Positions 53,393-62,389 of a DNA stretch of 64,000 nucleotides are shown here, piece after piece. The DNA comes from Candidatus Electryonea clarkiae (GTDB lineage Bacteria > Electryoneota > Electryoneia > Electryoneales > Electryoneaceae): positions 30,442 through 94,441 of the forward strand of contig JAVCCM010000067.1 in the NCBI GenBank assembly GCA_030765455.1, written 5' to 3'. Positions within the stretch are counted from its first letter, which is position 1, and every line of letters begins with the position of its first letter. The notes under the pieces were generated by a model. That model had not been told where the DNA came from, ran no database searches, and saw only the letters and a program-made list of their open reading frames with translations. The translations under genes and the position numbers were made by a program.

Positions 53393-54511
53393 TTACAGGT
53401 TTCGCGCAATCTCCTCGGCAACTTCCAGGCTGGTGTTGCTTCCACCCATATCATAGGTCCTGGATTTTCCCTCTGCAATGGTTTTAGCGATGGATGCTTC
53501 CAGTTTGGTGGCAAGCTCGTATTCACCAAGCCAGTCCAGCATCAGGCGGGTTGAGAGCAGCATTGCAATAGGATTAACTTTGTATTGACCTGCATACTTT
53601 GGGGCGCTTCCATGAGTTGGCTCGAAAACAGCATAGTTGTCTCCAATATTTCCGGAAGCGGCAAAACCTAATCCACCGACTAACTGTGCAGCGAGGTCCG
53701 ATAAGATATCGCCAAACATATTTTCTGCTACGAGAATATCATAGTCAAAAGGATTTTTCAGTAACCACATAGCCTGTGCATCGATATTGGTTTCCCACAT
53801 ATTAATTTCCGGGTAGTTCTTCGCCACTTCCCGCGCTGAGCGGATCATCATTCCGCCCGTTTCACGAAGCACATTAGGTTTATCAACCACTGTCACTGAT
53901 TTTCTGCCATATTTCCTTGCGAACTCGAATGCCTTCTCTACGATATTCGTGCAACCGGCACGAGTCATAATCCTGCTGGACATTGCAACATCATTTCGAG
54001 GTATATCTAAAAATCTTTTTGCCTTTGGCTGATATTTCGCCAGTGTTTCAATCACTTCATCCGGCATGGGGTGAAACTCTACACCTACATATAATCCCTC
54101 GGTATTTTCACGGAAAATAACAAGGTCAATCCCTTCCTTGTAATTAAGAGGATTACCGGGATATGCCTTGCAGGGACGCATGTTGGTATGCAGGCTCTTT
54201 TCCTGTCGCAACCGAACGATTGGGCTGAAATAAACATAACCCTTGTCCCTGATTTCAGGGTCGAGCTCTTCAGCGGCTTCATCGCGAGGTTTCGAAGTAA
54301 TCGCTCCAAACAATGCGCATTCGGTTGTTTTCAACATATCAAGAGTTCGGTCAGGCAGAGCATTGCCTTCATGCTTCCAGAATTCCCAACCTATGTCACC
54401 CTTTACATACTTAGCTTCAAAATTCAAGGCATCGAGAACTAATCGAGCACAATCCATTACATCATTACCTACTCCGTCGCCGGGCAGCCAGGCAATCCTG
54501 TGTTCTGACAT
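53393..54511 (-). CDS. Isocitrate/isopropylmalate dehydrogenase family protein
   Basis: 372 residues from the ATG at 54511 (AAAGGGA upstream). An open frame continues to 54580 but lacks a site and adds a non-family N-terminus. Beta-decarboxylating dehydrogenase motifs: WLPGDGVGNDV near residue 10, TNMRP with its substrate-binding Arg, RENTEGLYVGVE, the catalytic-type KSVTVVDKPNVLRETGGMM, VAENMFGDILSDLAAQLVGG with metal-binding aspartates, and FEPTHGSAPKYAGQYKVNP. The substrate loop (RQEKSLHTNMRPCKAYPGNP) does not match clearly to LeuB or Icd. The substrate could be isocitrate, homoisocitrate, 3-isopropylmalate or a related hydroxyacid. No leucine-pathway genes are adjacent. Followed by a strong terminator. 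Confidence 0.9.
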   Translation of the reverse strand: MSEHRIAWLPGDGVGNDVMDCARLVLDALNFEAKYVKGDIGWEFWKHEGNALPDRTLDMLKTTECALFGAITSKPRDEAAEELDPEIRDKGYVYFSPIVRLRQEKSLHTNMRPCKAYPGNPLNYKEGIDLVIFRENTEGLYVGVEFHPMPDEVIETLAKYQPKAKRFLDIPRNDVAMSSRIMTRAGCTNIVEKAFEFARKYGRKSVTVVDKPNVLRETGGMMIRSAREVAKNYPEINMWETNIDAQAMWLLKNPFDYDILVAENMFGDILSDLAAQLVGGLGFAASGNIGDNYAVFEPTHGSAPKYAGQYKVNPIAMLLSTRLMLDWLGEYELATKLEASIAKTIAEGKSRTYDMGGSNTSLEVAEEIARNL

Positions 54512-54704
54512 GGTTTTCCCTTTATGTAAAAGTATTGAGTTAAATTTCGCAAAGAAGATAAATAAAACTACCAGATTCAATCAAGCCATATTTCGGTCGA
54601 AACCCTGCAATTATTAATATTGGTATTTCTTATGTAAAGTTGTGAAGAAATCATTCTGTTCAGCTTGAAGATCCCTGCAAATATTTGGTTCTGGTCTGCA
54701 CTGG

Positions 54705-55817
54705 TCAGGAATATATCTCTTTGTATTTTTCAACTAATAACCTGACAACTGTCTTGGCTCCGTCAGTTCGAGTTTCAGGAAATTTGAATGGCCTCTCTGC
54801 AGTTAAAGAATCAAGTGAATCCATCCAATTTCCTGATCGAAGATGATTACTTTCAAGCAGCCTGCTCGGAAGGAATTCCTCAATATAATTTGCGATTACT
54901 GGGTATTCGGCAAAACGCCCCCTGTCGGAATATACCATAGCCGTTTTATTTCCTACACATTCAGCTACAGTACTATAACCGGGTTTTGACATTACGATAT
55001 CTGCCATTCGCACCAAGTCACAATAACGTAAATTCAAACTCCGCAGATATGAGTCGGAAATGTAAAAAAATGGTTCTCCCGGATCTTTCATGGGCTCAGT
55101 TACGACAAAGAGGAACCTGTCATGAATTGCTTTTGGAGGAAGTGTCAAACCTTCAAGTCCGCTGCCTCCATAAGAAAGAATTATTACGACTTTCTCATGC
55201 TGAATGCCAAGCGAATCACGTGTTTCAAAGGGATCATGTTGAGATATACGTGACACCAGCGGGACATCCTGAACGACCGGAAAGGCATCAAGTCCCTTGC
55301 ACATTACCGTTCTGAACAGACACTTGCAGGTTTGATATCCTGCTCTTGCTTTCCCTGCATAAGGTTCAAAGCGAGGATCATCATCAGCAAGATCACTCCA
55401 GATCCAATCCCAACTGAAGTTGGTTGAGCCGAAAGCTGGCACTCCTGCAAGAGCACATGCTTCAAATGCACGGGGTGGGATATCGATTAATGCAATATCA
55501 ATTTGATTATTCCTTAACCAGTTTGCCTCTTCCTGAACCAGACGGTCACCATCGCTGCCGTAGAAATACTCCAGCTTTTCAACTGACCTGGGTATATCAA
55601 TGCTTAAAGAGTCTTTTTGAACGAGACCTATATCCAATCTTATTGGAACATGGCTATCCGGTTTAAAACCTGCTGCTTCAATTATATGTTCTTTGGGAAA
55701 TGGAGCCCTGATATGTACACGAACTTCATTATATTCTATTTTCAAATACCGAAGTATCTCCATCGTCCTGGTCATATGACCGTATCCGTGACCGGTTACA
55801 TAAACAGCAAGATTCAT
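54705..55817 (-). CDS. GT-B fold glycosyltransferase, MurG/UDP-GlcNAc-transferase-like
   Basis: 370 residues from the ATG at 55817; an in-frame TTG four codons earlier has no better site. The N-terminal domain begins MNLAVYVTGHGYGHMTRTMEI, the glycine/histidine loop typical of GT-B enzymes and of the N-terminal part of L-arabinokinase-like proteins. It continues with IALIDIPPRAFEACALAGVP and STNFSWDWIWSDL. The C-terminal domain shows VVIILSYGGSGLEG, CDLVRMADIVMSKPGYSTVA, ECVGNK and DRGRFAEYPVIANYI, the nucleotide-sugar binding half. It likely transfers a sugar to a lipid or polysaccharide; donor and acceptor are unknown. No membrane segment. Isolated on the minus strand. Confidence 0.8.
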   Translation of the reverse strand: MNLAVYVTGHGYGHMTRTMEILRYLKIEYNEVRVHIRAPFPKEHIIEAAGFKPDSHVPIRLDIGLVQKDSLSIDIPRSVEKLEYFYGSDGDRLVQEEANWLRNNQIDIALIDIPPRAFEACALAGVPAFGSTNFSWDWIWSDLADDDPRFEPYAGKARAGYQTCKCLFRTVMCKGLDAFPVVQDVPLVSRISQHDPFETRDSLGIQHEKVVIILSYGGSGLEGLTLPPKAIHDRFLFVVTEPMKDPGEPFFYISDSYLRSLNLRYCDLVRMADIVMSKPGYSTVAECVGNKTAMVYSDRGRFAEYPVIANYIEEFLPSRLLESNHLRSGNWMDSLDSLTAERPFKFPETRTDGAKTVVRLLVEKYKEIYS

Positions 55818-56106
55818 CCAATTACCCAATAAAAGTTCTGGTCAGAAAGATATTAGTTAAGGAAAATGATAATATATGCAGAACCAGGATTAGCCTACTA
55901 CCATCCTGAGATCAAGGAGAGCACAGGGTAATGCTATAATAATAAGTGGTTTATCCCTCAGATCGCGAAGAGAAGAAAACGGTAACTAAACTATCTATAA
56001 TTGCATCATAATAGTTATATTTCATATCCTGTAAAGGGGAAACCTGGGCAGGTGAATACATTACTTAATCCAATAACATTATCATTGAAAATAAAAGCAT
56101 TTTGAA

Positions 56107-56292
56107 ATGCAGGTAATCCAAATGTTTGCCAAATTGCTGCGAGCAAATAAATGTTGCCCTTACTGTAAATCAGAACGTTTACGGCGTTTGGAGCGTCATG
56201 GCTTTTTACGTCGCCGCATTCTTCCAATCATAGGAGGATACTTCTATCATTGCGGCAGTTGTAAGCGGGATTTTTTGCTTTTTTACAGGTAA
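56107..56292 (+). CDS. Zinc-ribbon miniprotein
   Basis: 61 residues; another ATG at 56122 is possible. Two CxxC pairs, CPYC near residues 17-20 and CGSC near 48-51, are separated by a basic segment (RLRRLERHGFLRRRILPIIG) and followed by KRDFLLF. This is the layout of a small zinc-ribbon domain with an aromatic strand (GGYFYHC). No clear Shine-Dalgarno site precedes it, so it is a moderate call. The macrodomain gene follows about 115 bases downstream. Function unknown; nucleic-acid or protein binding would be usual for such ribbons. Confidence 0.5.
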   Translation: MQVIQMFAKLLRANKCCPYCKSERLRRLERHGFLRRRILPIIGGYFYHCGSCKRDFLLFYR

Positions 56293-56407
56293 TTATTCAA
56301 GATCTGTTTCTTCATAGAGGATGCGTTCACTTAAAACGCCGTGTCATTACCAAATTGATCAGGTAATCCACTGCTCGCATTCACTTCTCCTTTTCCGGAA
56401 GATTAAA

Positions 56408-56959
56408 ATGAACAAAGTAATTGAAACTTTAACTCGCTCATGCGGAACGAGACTGGTATTGGTGCTGGGGGATATCACCGAAGAGTCAGTAGATGCGATA
56501 GTAAATGCCGCCAACACAAATTTATTGCATGGCGGTGGAGTTGCGGGAGCGATAGTACGGAAGGGTGGAGATTCGATACAGGAAGAATCCAACAGGGTTG
56601 CACCCGTTGTGGTTGGTAACGCCGCTATTACAGGAGCCGGCAAGCTGTTGGCAAAATATGTTATCCATGCTGTTGGTCCAAGGTGGGGGGAAGGTGACGA
56701 GGATTCAAAACTGGCGGGAGCTGTTCGGTCATCAATACTCCTGGCGAATGATAAAGAATTGAAATCAATCAGCATGCCTGCAATATCGACCGGGATTTTC
56801 GGTTTCCCTTTAAAAAGGGCAGTTGGTATAATTTTAGGCTCGATTGATTCGACTTTAGGTGAATTAGCTGATTCTTCTTTAAAGGAAATAAGGATTTGTA
56901 TTTTCGATCGTGAAACACTTGATGTTTTCGTTGAAGGTCTTGAAGAATACTCAAAATAG
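56408..56959 (+). CDS. Macrodomain (ADP-ribose-binding/hydrolase) protein
   Basis: 183 residues from the ATG at 56408 (GGAAGA ahead); the frame extends upstream to 56321 but those codons are not part of the domain. Macrodomain motifs: LVLGDITEESVDAIVNAANT, then HGGGVAGAIVRKGG (the ADP-ribose phosphate loop), VIHAVGPRW and SISMPAISTGIFGFPLKRAV. These are the features of the MacroD/YmdB-like class that removes ADP-ribose from proteins or hydrolyses O-acetyl-ADP-ribose. The catalytic Asn and Asp region (NAANT) is intact. Pcm follows 33 bases downstream, and both could be a damage-repair pair (inference). Confidence 0.94.
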   Translation: MNKVIETLTRSCGTRLVLVLGDITEESVDAIVNAANTNLLHGGGVAGAIVRKGGDSIQEESNRVAPVVVGNAAITGAGKLLAKYVIHAVGPRWGEGDEDSKLAGAVRSSILLANDKELKSISMPAISTGIFGFPLKRAVGIILGSIDSTLGELADSSLKEIRICIFDRETLDVFVEGLEEYSK

Positions 56960-56992
56960 TATTGACAAATTATTATTAAATATGGCTCAATC

Positions 56993-57643
56993 GTGATAAA
57001 CTATCAACTTGCCAGGGAAGAGCTGATTGAAACTCTTCAGCGGAAAGGTATTAAGGATAAGCGAGTCCTTGATACAATTCGTGAAGTGAAAAGACATCTA
57101 TTTATCCCACCCAATATGAGAGGAAGGGCTTATGAAGATTCCCCTCTCCCCATAGGTAAAGCTCAAACGATTTCTCAACCTTACATGGTAGCCTGGATGA
57201 CTGAACTGTTACACCTTAAAGGCAAAGAGAAGGTACTAGAAATCGGTACGGGTTCAGGTTACCAGGCAGCGATACTTGCACATTTATGCGCGAAAGTTTT
57301 TACAGTTGAACGTATATCAGAACTGGCAAAGGAAGCACGAGAGCGTTTCGAGAAACAGGGTATTGATAATATTGTTCAAAAAGTTGGAGATGGCACACTT
57401 GGCTGGCGGGAATTTGAACCTTATGACTGTATCATCGTAACTGCCGGGGCGCCATCAATTCCAAACAAGCTTATTAATCAGCTTATCGATGGTGGGCGCA
57501 TGGTAATACCCACCGGTCCGAGACGTATCCAGGATTTAAAGCTTGTTGTTAAACACAAAGGAGAACCATTGATAACATCAGAGGGAGGTTGCATTTTTGT
57601 GCCACTATTAGGGAGTGACGGATGGAAATCGCAGGAAAAATAG
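56993..57643 (+). CDS. pcm: Protein-L-isoaspartate O-methyltransferase
   Basis: 216 residues starting at GTG 56993. An ATG at 56982 in another frame runs into a stop, and no strong ribosome site is visible. Motifs: VKRHLFIPPNMRGRAYEDSP, PIGKAQTISQPYMVAWMTEL (Pcm signature) and VLEIGTGSGYQAAILAHL (AdoMet binding). Further on are DCIIVTAGAPSIPNKLINQL and GGRMVIPTG. It repairs isoaspartyl residues in aged proteins using S-adenosylmethionine. Its last 22 bases overlap the next gene in another frame, so the two are coupled. The C-terminus (GSDGWKSQEK) is of normal length for the family. Confidence 0.95.
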   Translation: MINYQLAREELIETLQRKGIKDKRVLDTIREVKRHLFIPPNMRGRAYEDSPLPIGKAQTISQPYMVAWMTELLHLKGKEKVLEIGTGSGYQAAILAHLCAKVFTVERISELAKEARERFEKQGIDNIVQKVGDGTLGWREFEPYDCIIVTAGAPSIPNKLINQLIDGGRMVIPTGPRRIQDLKLVVKHKGEPLITSEGGCIFVPLLGSDGWKSQEK

Positions 57644-58125
57644 CTTCATATTTCCAGGGCAGCCCGGCGGAATTGATAACAGTAATTATCGCTATGCTGC
57701 CTGTTGCTGAACTCCGAGGTGCAATACCCTGGGCGCTGACATTAGGCGACCTGGACTGGACTCGCGCAATCCCACTCGCTATTGTCGGGAATATGATCCC
57801 AATACCGTTTATTTTATTGCTTTTAGGTCCTGTTTCGAATTTTCTATCGCGGTGGGCAGTATTTGAAAAATTCTTTCAATGGTTATTTGCGAGGACAAGA
57901 AAACGAAGCAAAAATATAGAAAGATATAAAGCACTGGGGTTGATACTTTTTGTGGCAATCCCCTTACCTGTGACCGGTGGATGGACAGGTTCTGTTGCCG
58001 CTTTCTTATTTGGAATTCGTTTCTGGAAAGCGATGATTTGTGTATTTATTGGGGTTTGTATTGCGGCTGTAATAGTATCATTAACTACACTTGGGGCGAT
58101 TGGTGCAGTAAGATTGTTTGGATGA
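57622..58125 (+). CDS. Small multidrug export family membrane protein (PF06695 type)
   Basis: 167 residues with about four to five hydrophobic helices. The family signature is present in two halves: MLPVAELRGAIPWALTLG near residues 25-42 and AIPLPVTGGWTGSVAAFLFG near 112-131. The latter re-entrant-like P-x-P-x-T-G motif also links it to DedA/COG2426-like proteins. A cytoplasmic basic loop (ARTRKRSKNIERYKALG) precedes the second half. Despite the family name, transport activity is not established. It overlaps the pcm end by 22 bases. Confidence 0.85.
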   Translation: MEIAGKIASYFQGSPAELITVIIAMLPVAELRGAIPWALTLGDLDWTRAIPLAIVGNMIPIPFILLLLGPVSNFLSRWAVFEKFFQWLFARTRKRSKNIERYKALGLILFVAIPLPVTGGWTGSVAAFLFGIRFWKAMICVFIGVCIAAVIVSLTTLGAIGAVRLFG

Positions 58126-58171
58126 TTCATGCTAAGATTATTTATTCCAATGTTTTTCTATGGAGGGTATC

Positions 58172-58879
58172 ATGAAATGGATTTTTTTACTCTGTATAAC
58201 AGTAATTATATCAGGTTGTAGTTTTACTGTGCCACAAGCACCGTTGAGCTATACTGACTATTCCGGATTGGCTGAACCATATGAGATCCTTGGGCCGGTT
58301 ATGGGTACATCGAGTACAGCATTCTTTTTAGGAATCCCCATGAAGCCTGATGGCGGCTATAACGTTGCTTACAGGTACGCATTATTGAGTAAACCAGGCG
58401 CAAACGCATTAATCAACACCTACAGTGATGTTACATATAGTTACTTCTTTTACATCTATATAGAGAGAAAAACAACTGTATATGGTACAGCAATTCAAAC
58501 AGGGGATCCACTGCTTGCATTAAATTCTTCTGCTTCAACACTTTCCCATAAGAAACAATCAACCACCAGCCAATCCGGTTACTCGTACAATGACACATCC
58601 AATCGTTCCTCGGAACAAACGAATCAAAATGAAAGCAAACAAATATCAAAAGAAAAAACCATTGAATATTTTGAGAATTATTTATTCTGTGTAACAGGAT
58701 ACGGTTCGCTTAAACTAAAAATACTTTACGATTCATATTCAGCTTTTTGTAAGTCCGAAGAACTCACACCTCTAAGTAAAAACATGTTTCATAAAGAATT
58801 GAAGAGATACATCGGTGATGCATATTCAGAAAAAATTGTATGGGGATCAATCTATATAAACGATATAAAATTCAAGTAG
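58172..58879 (+). CDS. Lipoprotein with possible winged-helix-like C-terminus
   Basis: 235 residues from the ATG at 58172, chosen because GGAGGG lies four bases upstream; a frame start at 58160 would overlap that site. The lipoprotein signal IFLLCITVIISGC has its Cys near residue 16. Residues 30-110 (GPVMGTSSTAFFLGIPMKPDGG and YRYALLSKPGANALINTYSD) resemble TRL-like small lipoproteins. A Ser/Asn/Gln-rich linker follows (STTSQSGYSYNDTSNRSSEQ). The last 80 residues (TIEYFENYLFCVTGYGSLKL, ILYDSYSAFCKSEELTPLSK, MFHKELKRYIGD) strongly recall the C-terminal wHTH-like domain of phage and plasmid primases. That is unexpected on a lipoprotein. Function unknown. Confidence 0.72.
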   Translation: MKWIFLLCITVIISGCSFTVPQAPLSYTDYSGLAEPYEILGPVMGTSSTAFFLGIPMKPDGGYNVAYRYALLSKPGANALINTYSDVTYSYFFYIYIERKTTVYGTAIQTGDPLLALNSSASTLSHKKQSTTSQSGYSYNDTSNRSSEQTNQNESKQISKEKTIEYFENYLFCVTGYGSLKLKILYDSYSAFCKSEELTPLSKNMFHKELKRYIGDAYSEKIVWGSIYINDIKFK

Positions 58880-59185
58880 CCAGATAAATAGAAGTGAAAT
58901 GTTACAGGATTTAAGGATATTAAAGATTTTCAGGATAAGGATTCCAATTTGGTTTCATTGCGTCTTTGCGCCTTTGCGTGAGATAAAAATCGCTATATCT
59001 TTACACAATCTTGAAGTACAGAGAGATCAAGTTCAGGAGGAAAGGGATCTACTGGTCAGCTCATAAAATGATATTGATAATATAGTAGCGCGTGCGCCGG
59101 ATACTTAAAATCAGGTTCATCCAAATCGTTAATAAGTTTTATTCATTTGAAAAGTTAACAACTAAACAGAAAATAGGAGTAACCA
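58880..59185. other. Intergenic region with CTTTGCG half repeat
   Basis: About 305 bases. A half copy of the CACAAAG/CTTTGCG repeat lies at 58958-58989. The remainder shows no gene or clear regulatory element. Confidence 0.45.
58958..58989. repeat. CTTTGCG/CACAAAG interspersed repeat, half copy
   Basis: TTGCGTCTTTGCGCCTTTGC followed by GTGAGATAAAAA matches the right half of the element seen at 4791-4833 and 62430-62462. Confidence 0.55.
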
Positions 59186-60184
59186 ATGGTTAATCAGCAG
59201 GAATCACCGAATATTGCCCCGGAAGGGCATCCGATACATACACTGATGGAGGAGCATCGTATTCTGCTTGAGTTTGCAGCAAAGCTTGTAGAATCAGCTA
59301 AAGAATTGAAGGAATACAACAGTATCGCAGAAGCCTCCGACCAGGTATCGGGAATCGTTGTAATTTTGGATCATTTCAAGGATGCTCAGAAACACTATCT
59401 TCGAGAGGAAAATGTCCTATTCCCTTACCTTGAAAAGCAAGGCATTTCAGGACCTACCGCTCAGATGTGGGATGAGCATGAGCAGATCCGTGGCGTTGAA
59501 AAAGAGATTTTCAAATTGATGGATAATCATCTGGAAATGGAAATTTCAGAAATTGCCCGAATACTTGAATCACATGCACGGAATCTAAATGGTCTGCTGA
59601 GTGTACACTATCAAAAGGAAAATTTGATTCTGTTTACCATGGCGATGAGAAGTTTTACTGAAAATGATTGGGATGAAACTGAAAAACAGTTTGCCGAAAT
59701 TGGTTATTGTGGTTTTTCACCTGCTTCAGCGAAGAGAGTAGTCTCGGATGCTGAGTCTGGTTTGGATGAAAATATGCTTGATGGAAACATAAATACAGGT
59801 TCAGGAGAACTTACCAGGGAAGAACTCACCGCAATGCTGAACAGTCTGCCGGTGGAACTTACCTTTGTTGATAAGGACGATACATTCAGGTATTTCAACC
59901 AGGTCAAAGATTCCATTTTCACCCGAACAGTAGCGGCAATAGGCACGAAGGTACAGAATTGTCATCCGCGGAAAAGTGTTCACATTGTCAATAAAATCAT
60001 TGAAGACTTCAAGAGCGGCACAAAAGATGAAGTCTCATTCTGGATTCATATGAAAGAGAAATACGTCTATATCAGGTACTTTGCCGTCAGGAACACAAAT
60101 GGCGAATACCTCGGGGTAATGGAAGTTTCACAAGATATCAAAAATATTCAGGAAATTTCAGGCGAGAAAAGACTTATGGAATAA
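59186..60184 (+). CDS. Hemerythrin-like/PAS protein (DUF438-related)
   Basis: 332 residues; AGGAG precedes the ATG at 59186. Residues 12-165 are a hemerythrin-like four-helix bundle with metal-type histidines in HPIHTLMEEH, HYLREENVLFPYLE, MWDEHEQIRG and HYQKENLILF. Residues about 210-325 are a PAS domain with the distinctive NCHPRKSVHIVNKIIEDFKS, then VSFWIHMKEKYVYIRYFAVR and GVMEVSQDI, as in DUF438 proteins. The usual N-terminal DUF438 helical domain is absent. Proteins of this kind are thought to sense oxygen, nitric oxide or iron, with the PAS domain binding a cofactor. There is no output domain and no signalling partner adjacent. Confidence 0.88.
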   Translation: MVNQQESPNIAPEGHPIHTLMEEHRILLEFAAKLVESAKELKEYNSIAEASDQVSGIVVILDHFKDAQKHYLREENVLFPYLEKQGISGPTAQMWDEHEQIRGVEKEIFKLMDNHLEMEISEIARILESHARNLNGLLSVHYQKENLILFTMAMRSFTENDWDETEKQFAEIGYCGFSPASAKRVVSDAESGLDENMLDGNINTGSGELTREELTAMLNSLPVELTFVDKDDTFRYFNQVKDSIFTRTVAAIGTKVQNCHPRKSVHIVNKIIEDFKSGTKDEVSFWIHMKEKYVYIRYFAVRNTNGEYLGVMEVSQDIKNIQEISGEKRLME

Positions 60185-60554
60185 TATCCGTCAAAGCATG
60201 GATACGATGCAAAGCTTATTCATCATTGAGTGTGAGTCCCTTCTTGCTTGCCAATCAGAACTTTGTTTCGATCTGTCTGATCCGTGGAAATGCCATATTT
60301 CAGTCTTATCACGTGGACACAGGGGATATCTGCATGCAATCAATAAGTTCCTTTTTTAATTCGTGACTTTGAGGTAGACAATTTTAATAATATCTTGATT
60401 ACTTGAATGAGGATGGGACTCCAGGGCAAGCAGCCAAACTACCCGTCGATTAAACAGGTAATACGCAGTTACACCTCTGCATCGTTTCAGTGAAGTTGAA
60501 ATTGACGCAAATCCTATATATTATAGGTATTATTAAATTCATTTGGAGGATCAG
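60185..60554. other. Intergenic region, nothing recognised
   Basis: About 370 bases between the hemerythrin gene and the parvulin-type gene. There is no repeat, hairpin with T-tract or gene that I can support. A GGAGG site at its end (60545-60549) serves the next gene. Confidence 0.4.
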
Positions 60555-62285
60555 TTGTTAGGGAAACATATCTGGAATTATACAGCGCTTTGCCTGGTGA
60601 TATTAATATTATCGGGTTGCGGCGGTTCTAAAACAGAACAGTTGGCAAAAGTTGAAGACTGGGTTCTAACGACAGAAGAATTCCGGGAGATGGTAGTTAA
60701 CCGCTGGAGTAATGAACAGGCTGCCGTGAAGGTAAGCAAACAGGAATTAACGGATTTTCTTGATATGATAGTGAATAACCGTCTTAAGGTTGTTGACGGG
60801 TACAGCAAGGGTCTGGATAAAAATCCTGAAGTTAAGCAAAAATACGATGAATCGATCATATCTGCCGCAAAACTAATATTTAATAATGATATAAAGGATA
60901 AAATAGAGGTATCTGAAAAAGAACTCAGGGAATTTTTTGAACATGACAGGTTAGATATTGTCGCTTCACATGTCCTCGTAAAAACCGGCGAGGAGCGTAG
61001 TGATGATGAAGCGCGAAAAATCGCGGAATCCTTCAGGGCCAAAGCGTTAAAAGACGATTCGCAGCTTGAACAGATGTTGAAGAAGTACAGCGAAGATCCA
61101 ACTATTGTAACAGCAATTGCGCGGAATGTTCCCTGGAGTGGAAGAAACTCTCCCTTCGAAGTAACTGCATATAACATGGAACCAAGCAAAATATCCGAAC
61201 CGGTGAAAACTGAGGAAGGCTGGGCTGTCATCAGGCTGGAGAAGAAAGATGACCGGGTCGGTCACACTCTTTACGATGAAAATCATAAGACGAAAATGAG
61301 AGATTACATGATCGGGGTTCGTCAAAAAGAAATAAATGAGATCCTGGAAGACAGCCTGAGGAAAGCTCGAAATTATACATTTAATGAAGATAATGCGCAT
61401 ACTGTAATGGAAGCGCTGAAATCAATCTCAAAAAGACAGGATCCTCTTAAGATTCTGACAGAAAAAGAGCAGAATCTTACTATAGCTTCAATTGATAATG
61501 GAAAAACTACTTTGAACGCAATATCCATTGTCAAATCGCAAAAATCTAACAGGGGTTTAAGTAATATCCTGAAATCAAAGGTAGTAATGCGTCGTTACTG
61601 CAAAAGAAATATAACCGCAGATATTATCATTCCGGATCATGTAAAGAAGCTTGGATATTATGAACGTTCGGAATGCCTGGATTTTGCACAAATAGTCATA
61701 GACATGGAAGTCCAGAAACTGGCAAACAAAATGATGGTCCTCGACAAAGTGAATCCCTCTGAAGCAGATGCAAAAAAGTATTTTAAGGCAAACCCGGCGA
61801 ACTATATGACTGATCCGGAATACATCATTGTGGAGATCCTTGTCTCAGACAAAAGAAAAGCTGATGATCTTGTAAAACGTATCAATAATGGTGAGTTAAT
61901 GACGAACCTGGCAGAACACCATTCAGAACGACCAAGTGTTGACATTCATAAGGGGATAATCGGACCTATGAGCCTGGCTAAACTTGGCGAAATCGGGGAA
62001 ATTGCGGCAAATGCCAAGGCGGGAGAATTGCTTGGACCATTTTATCTGAAAGGTTACGGGAAATGGACGATTTTTAAAATCCTCTCAACAATAGATCCGA
62101 AACCTTTGGAATTCACTAATGATGTCAAGAAACAGGTAATTAAAGATTTAAAAATAAAGCTGCAAGCGGAACTTGAAAAAGCATGGATCGAAGAATTAAG
62201 ACAAAACATCAACTATACAATTAATCCCGGTCTATTGAATAACTTGTTCACCGATGTCAAACCAACAGAGAACCCTGCAATCTGA
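60555..62285 (+). CDS. Parvulin-type (PpiC/SurA-like) peptidyl-prolyl isomerase lipoprotein
   Basis: 576 residues starting at TTG 60555, five bases after GGAGG (60545-60549). A TTG further upstream at 60543 would place the site inside the coding region. The lipobox LILSGC has its Cys near residue 20, followed by GGSKTEQL. A SurA-like N-terminal helical domain (WVLTTEEFREMVVNRW.., LTDFLDMIVNNRLKVVDGYS) leads to a first parvulin domain (about 140-260: VASHVLVKTGEERSDDEARK, LKKYSEDP, SEPVKTEEGWAVIRL). A more divergent second one lies near 420-520 (YIIVEILVSDKRKADDLVKR, GELLGPFYLKGYGKWTIFKI). It is probably a periplasmic chaperone for outer-membrane proteins. The usual parvulin catalytic residues are only partly conserved, so isomerase activity is uncertain. 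Confidence 0.85.
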   Translation: MLGKHIWNYTALCLVILILSGCGGSKTEQLAKVEDWVLTTEEFREMVVNRWSNEQAAVKVSKQELTDFLDMIVNNRLKVVDGYSKGLDKNPEVKQKYDESIISAAKLIFNNDIKDKIEVSEKELREFFEHDRLDIVASHVLVKTGEERSDDEARKIAESFRAKALKDDSQLEQMLKKYSEDPTIVTAIARNVPWSGRNSPFEVTAYNMEPSKISEPVKTEEGWAVIRLEKKDDRVGHTLYDENHKTKMRDYMIGVRQKEINEILEDSLRKARNYTFNEDNAHTVMEALKSISKRQDPLKILTEKEQNLTIASIDNGKTTLNAISIVKSQKSNRGLSNILKSKVVMRRYCKRNITADIIIPDHVKKLGYYERSECLDFAQIVIDMEVQKLANKMMVLDKVNPSEADAKKYFKANPANYMTDPEYIIVEILVSDKRKADDLVKRINNGELMTNLAEHHSERPSVDIHKGIIGPMSLAKLGEIGEIAANAKAGELLGPFYLKGYGKWTIFKILSTIDPKPLEFTNDVKKQVIKDLKIKLQAELEKAWIEELRQNINYTINPGLLNNLFTDVKPTENPAI

Positions 62286-62290
62286 GTAAT

Positions 62291-62388
62291 AAAAAGATAA
62301 ACCACAAAGAGCGCAAAGAATCCACAGAGGACACCGAGTAATTCTTTGCGAACTTAGCGCCTGCTTTGTGTTCTCTGTGGTAAAAAAA
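62291..62388. repeat. CACAAAG long inverted repeat copy
   Basis: Runs from AAAAAGATAAACCACAAAG through CAAAGAATCCACAGAGGACAC to CTTTGTGTTCTCTGTGGTAA. It has the same architecture and length as 13156-13250 and 26306-26400. Confidence 0.75.
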
Positions 62389-62389
62389 G

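Noticed and set aside
56321..56407. N-terminal extension of the macrodomain protein
   Set aside because: The domain begins soon after the ATG at 56408. The upstream residues are not macrodomain-like and no site precedes them.
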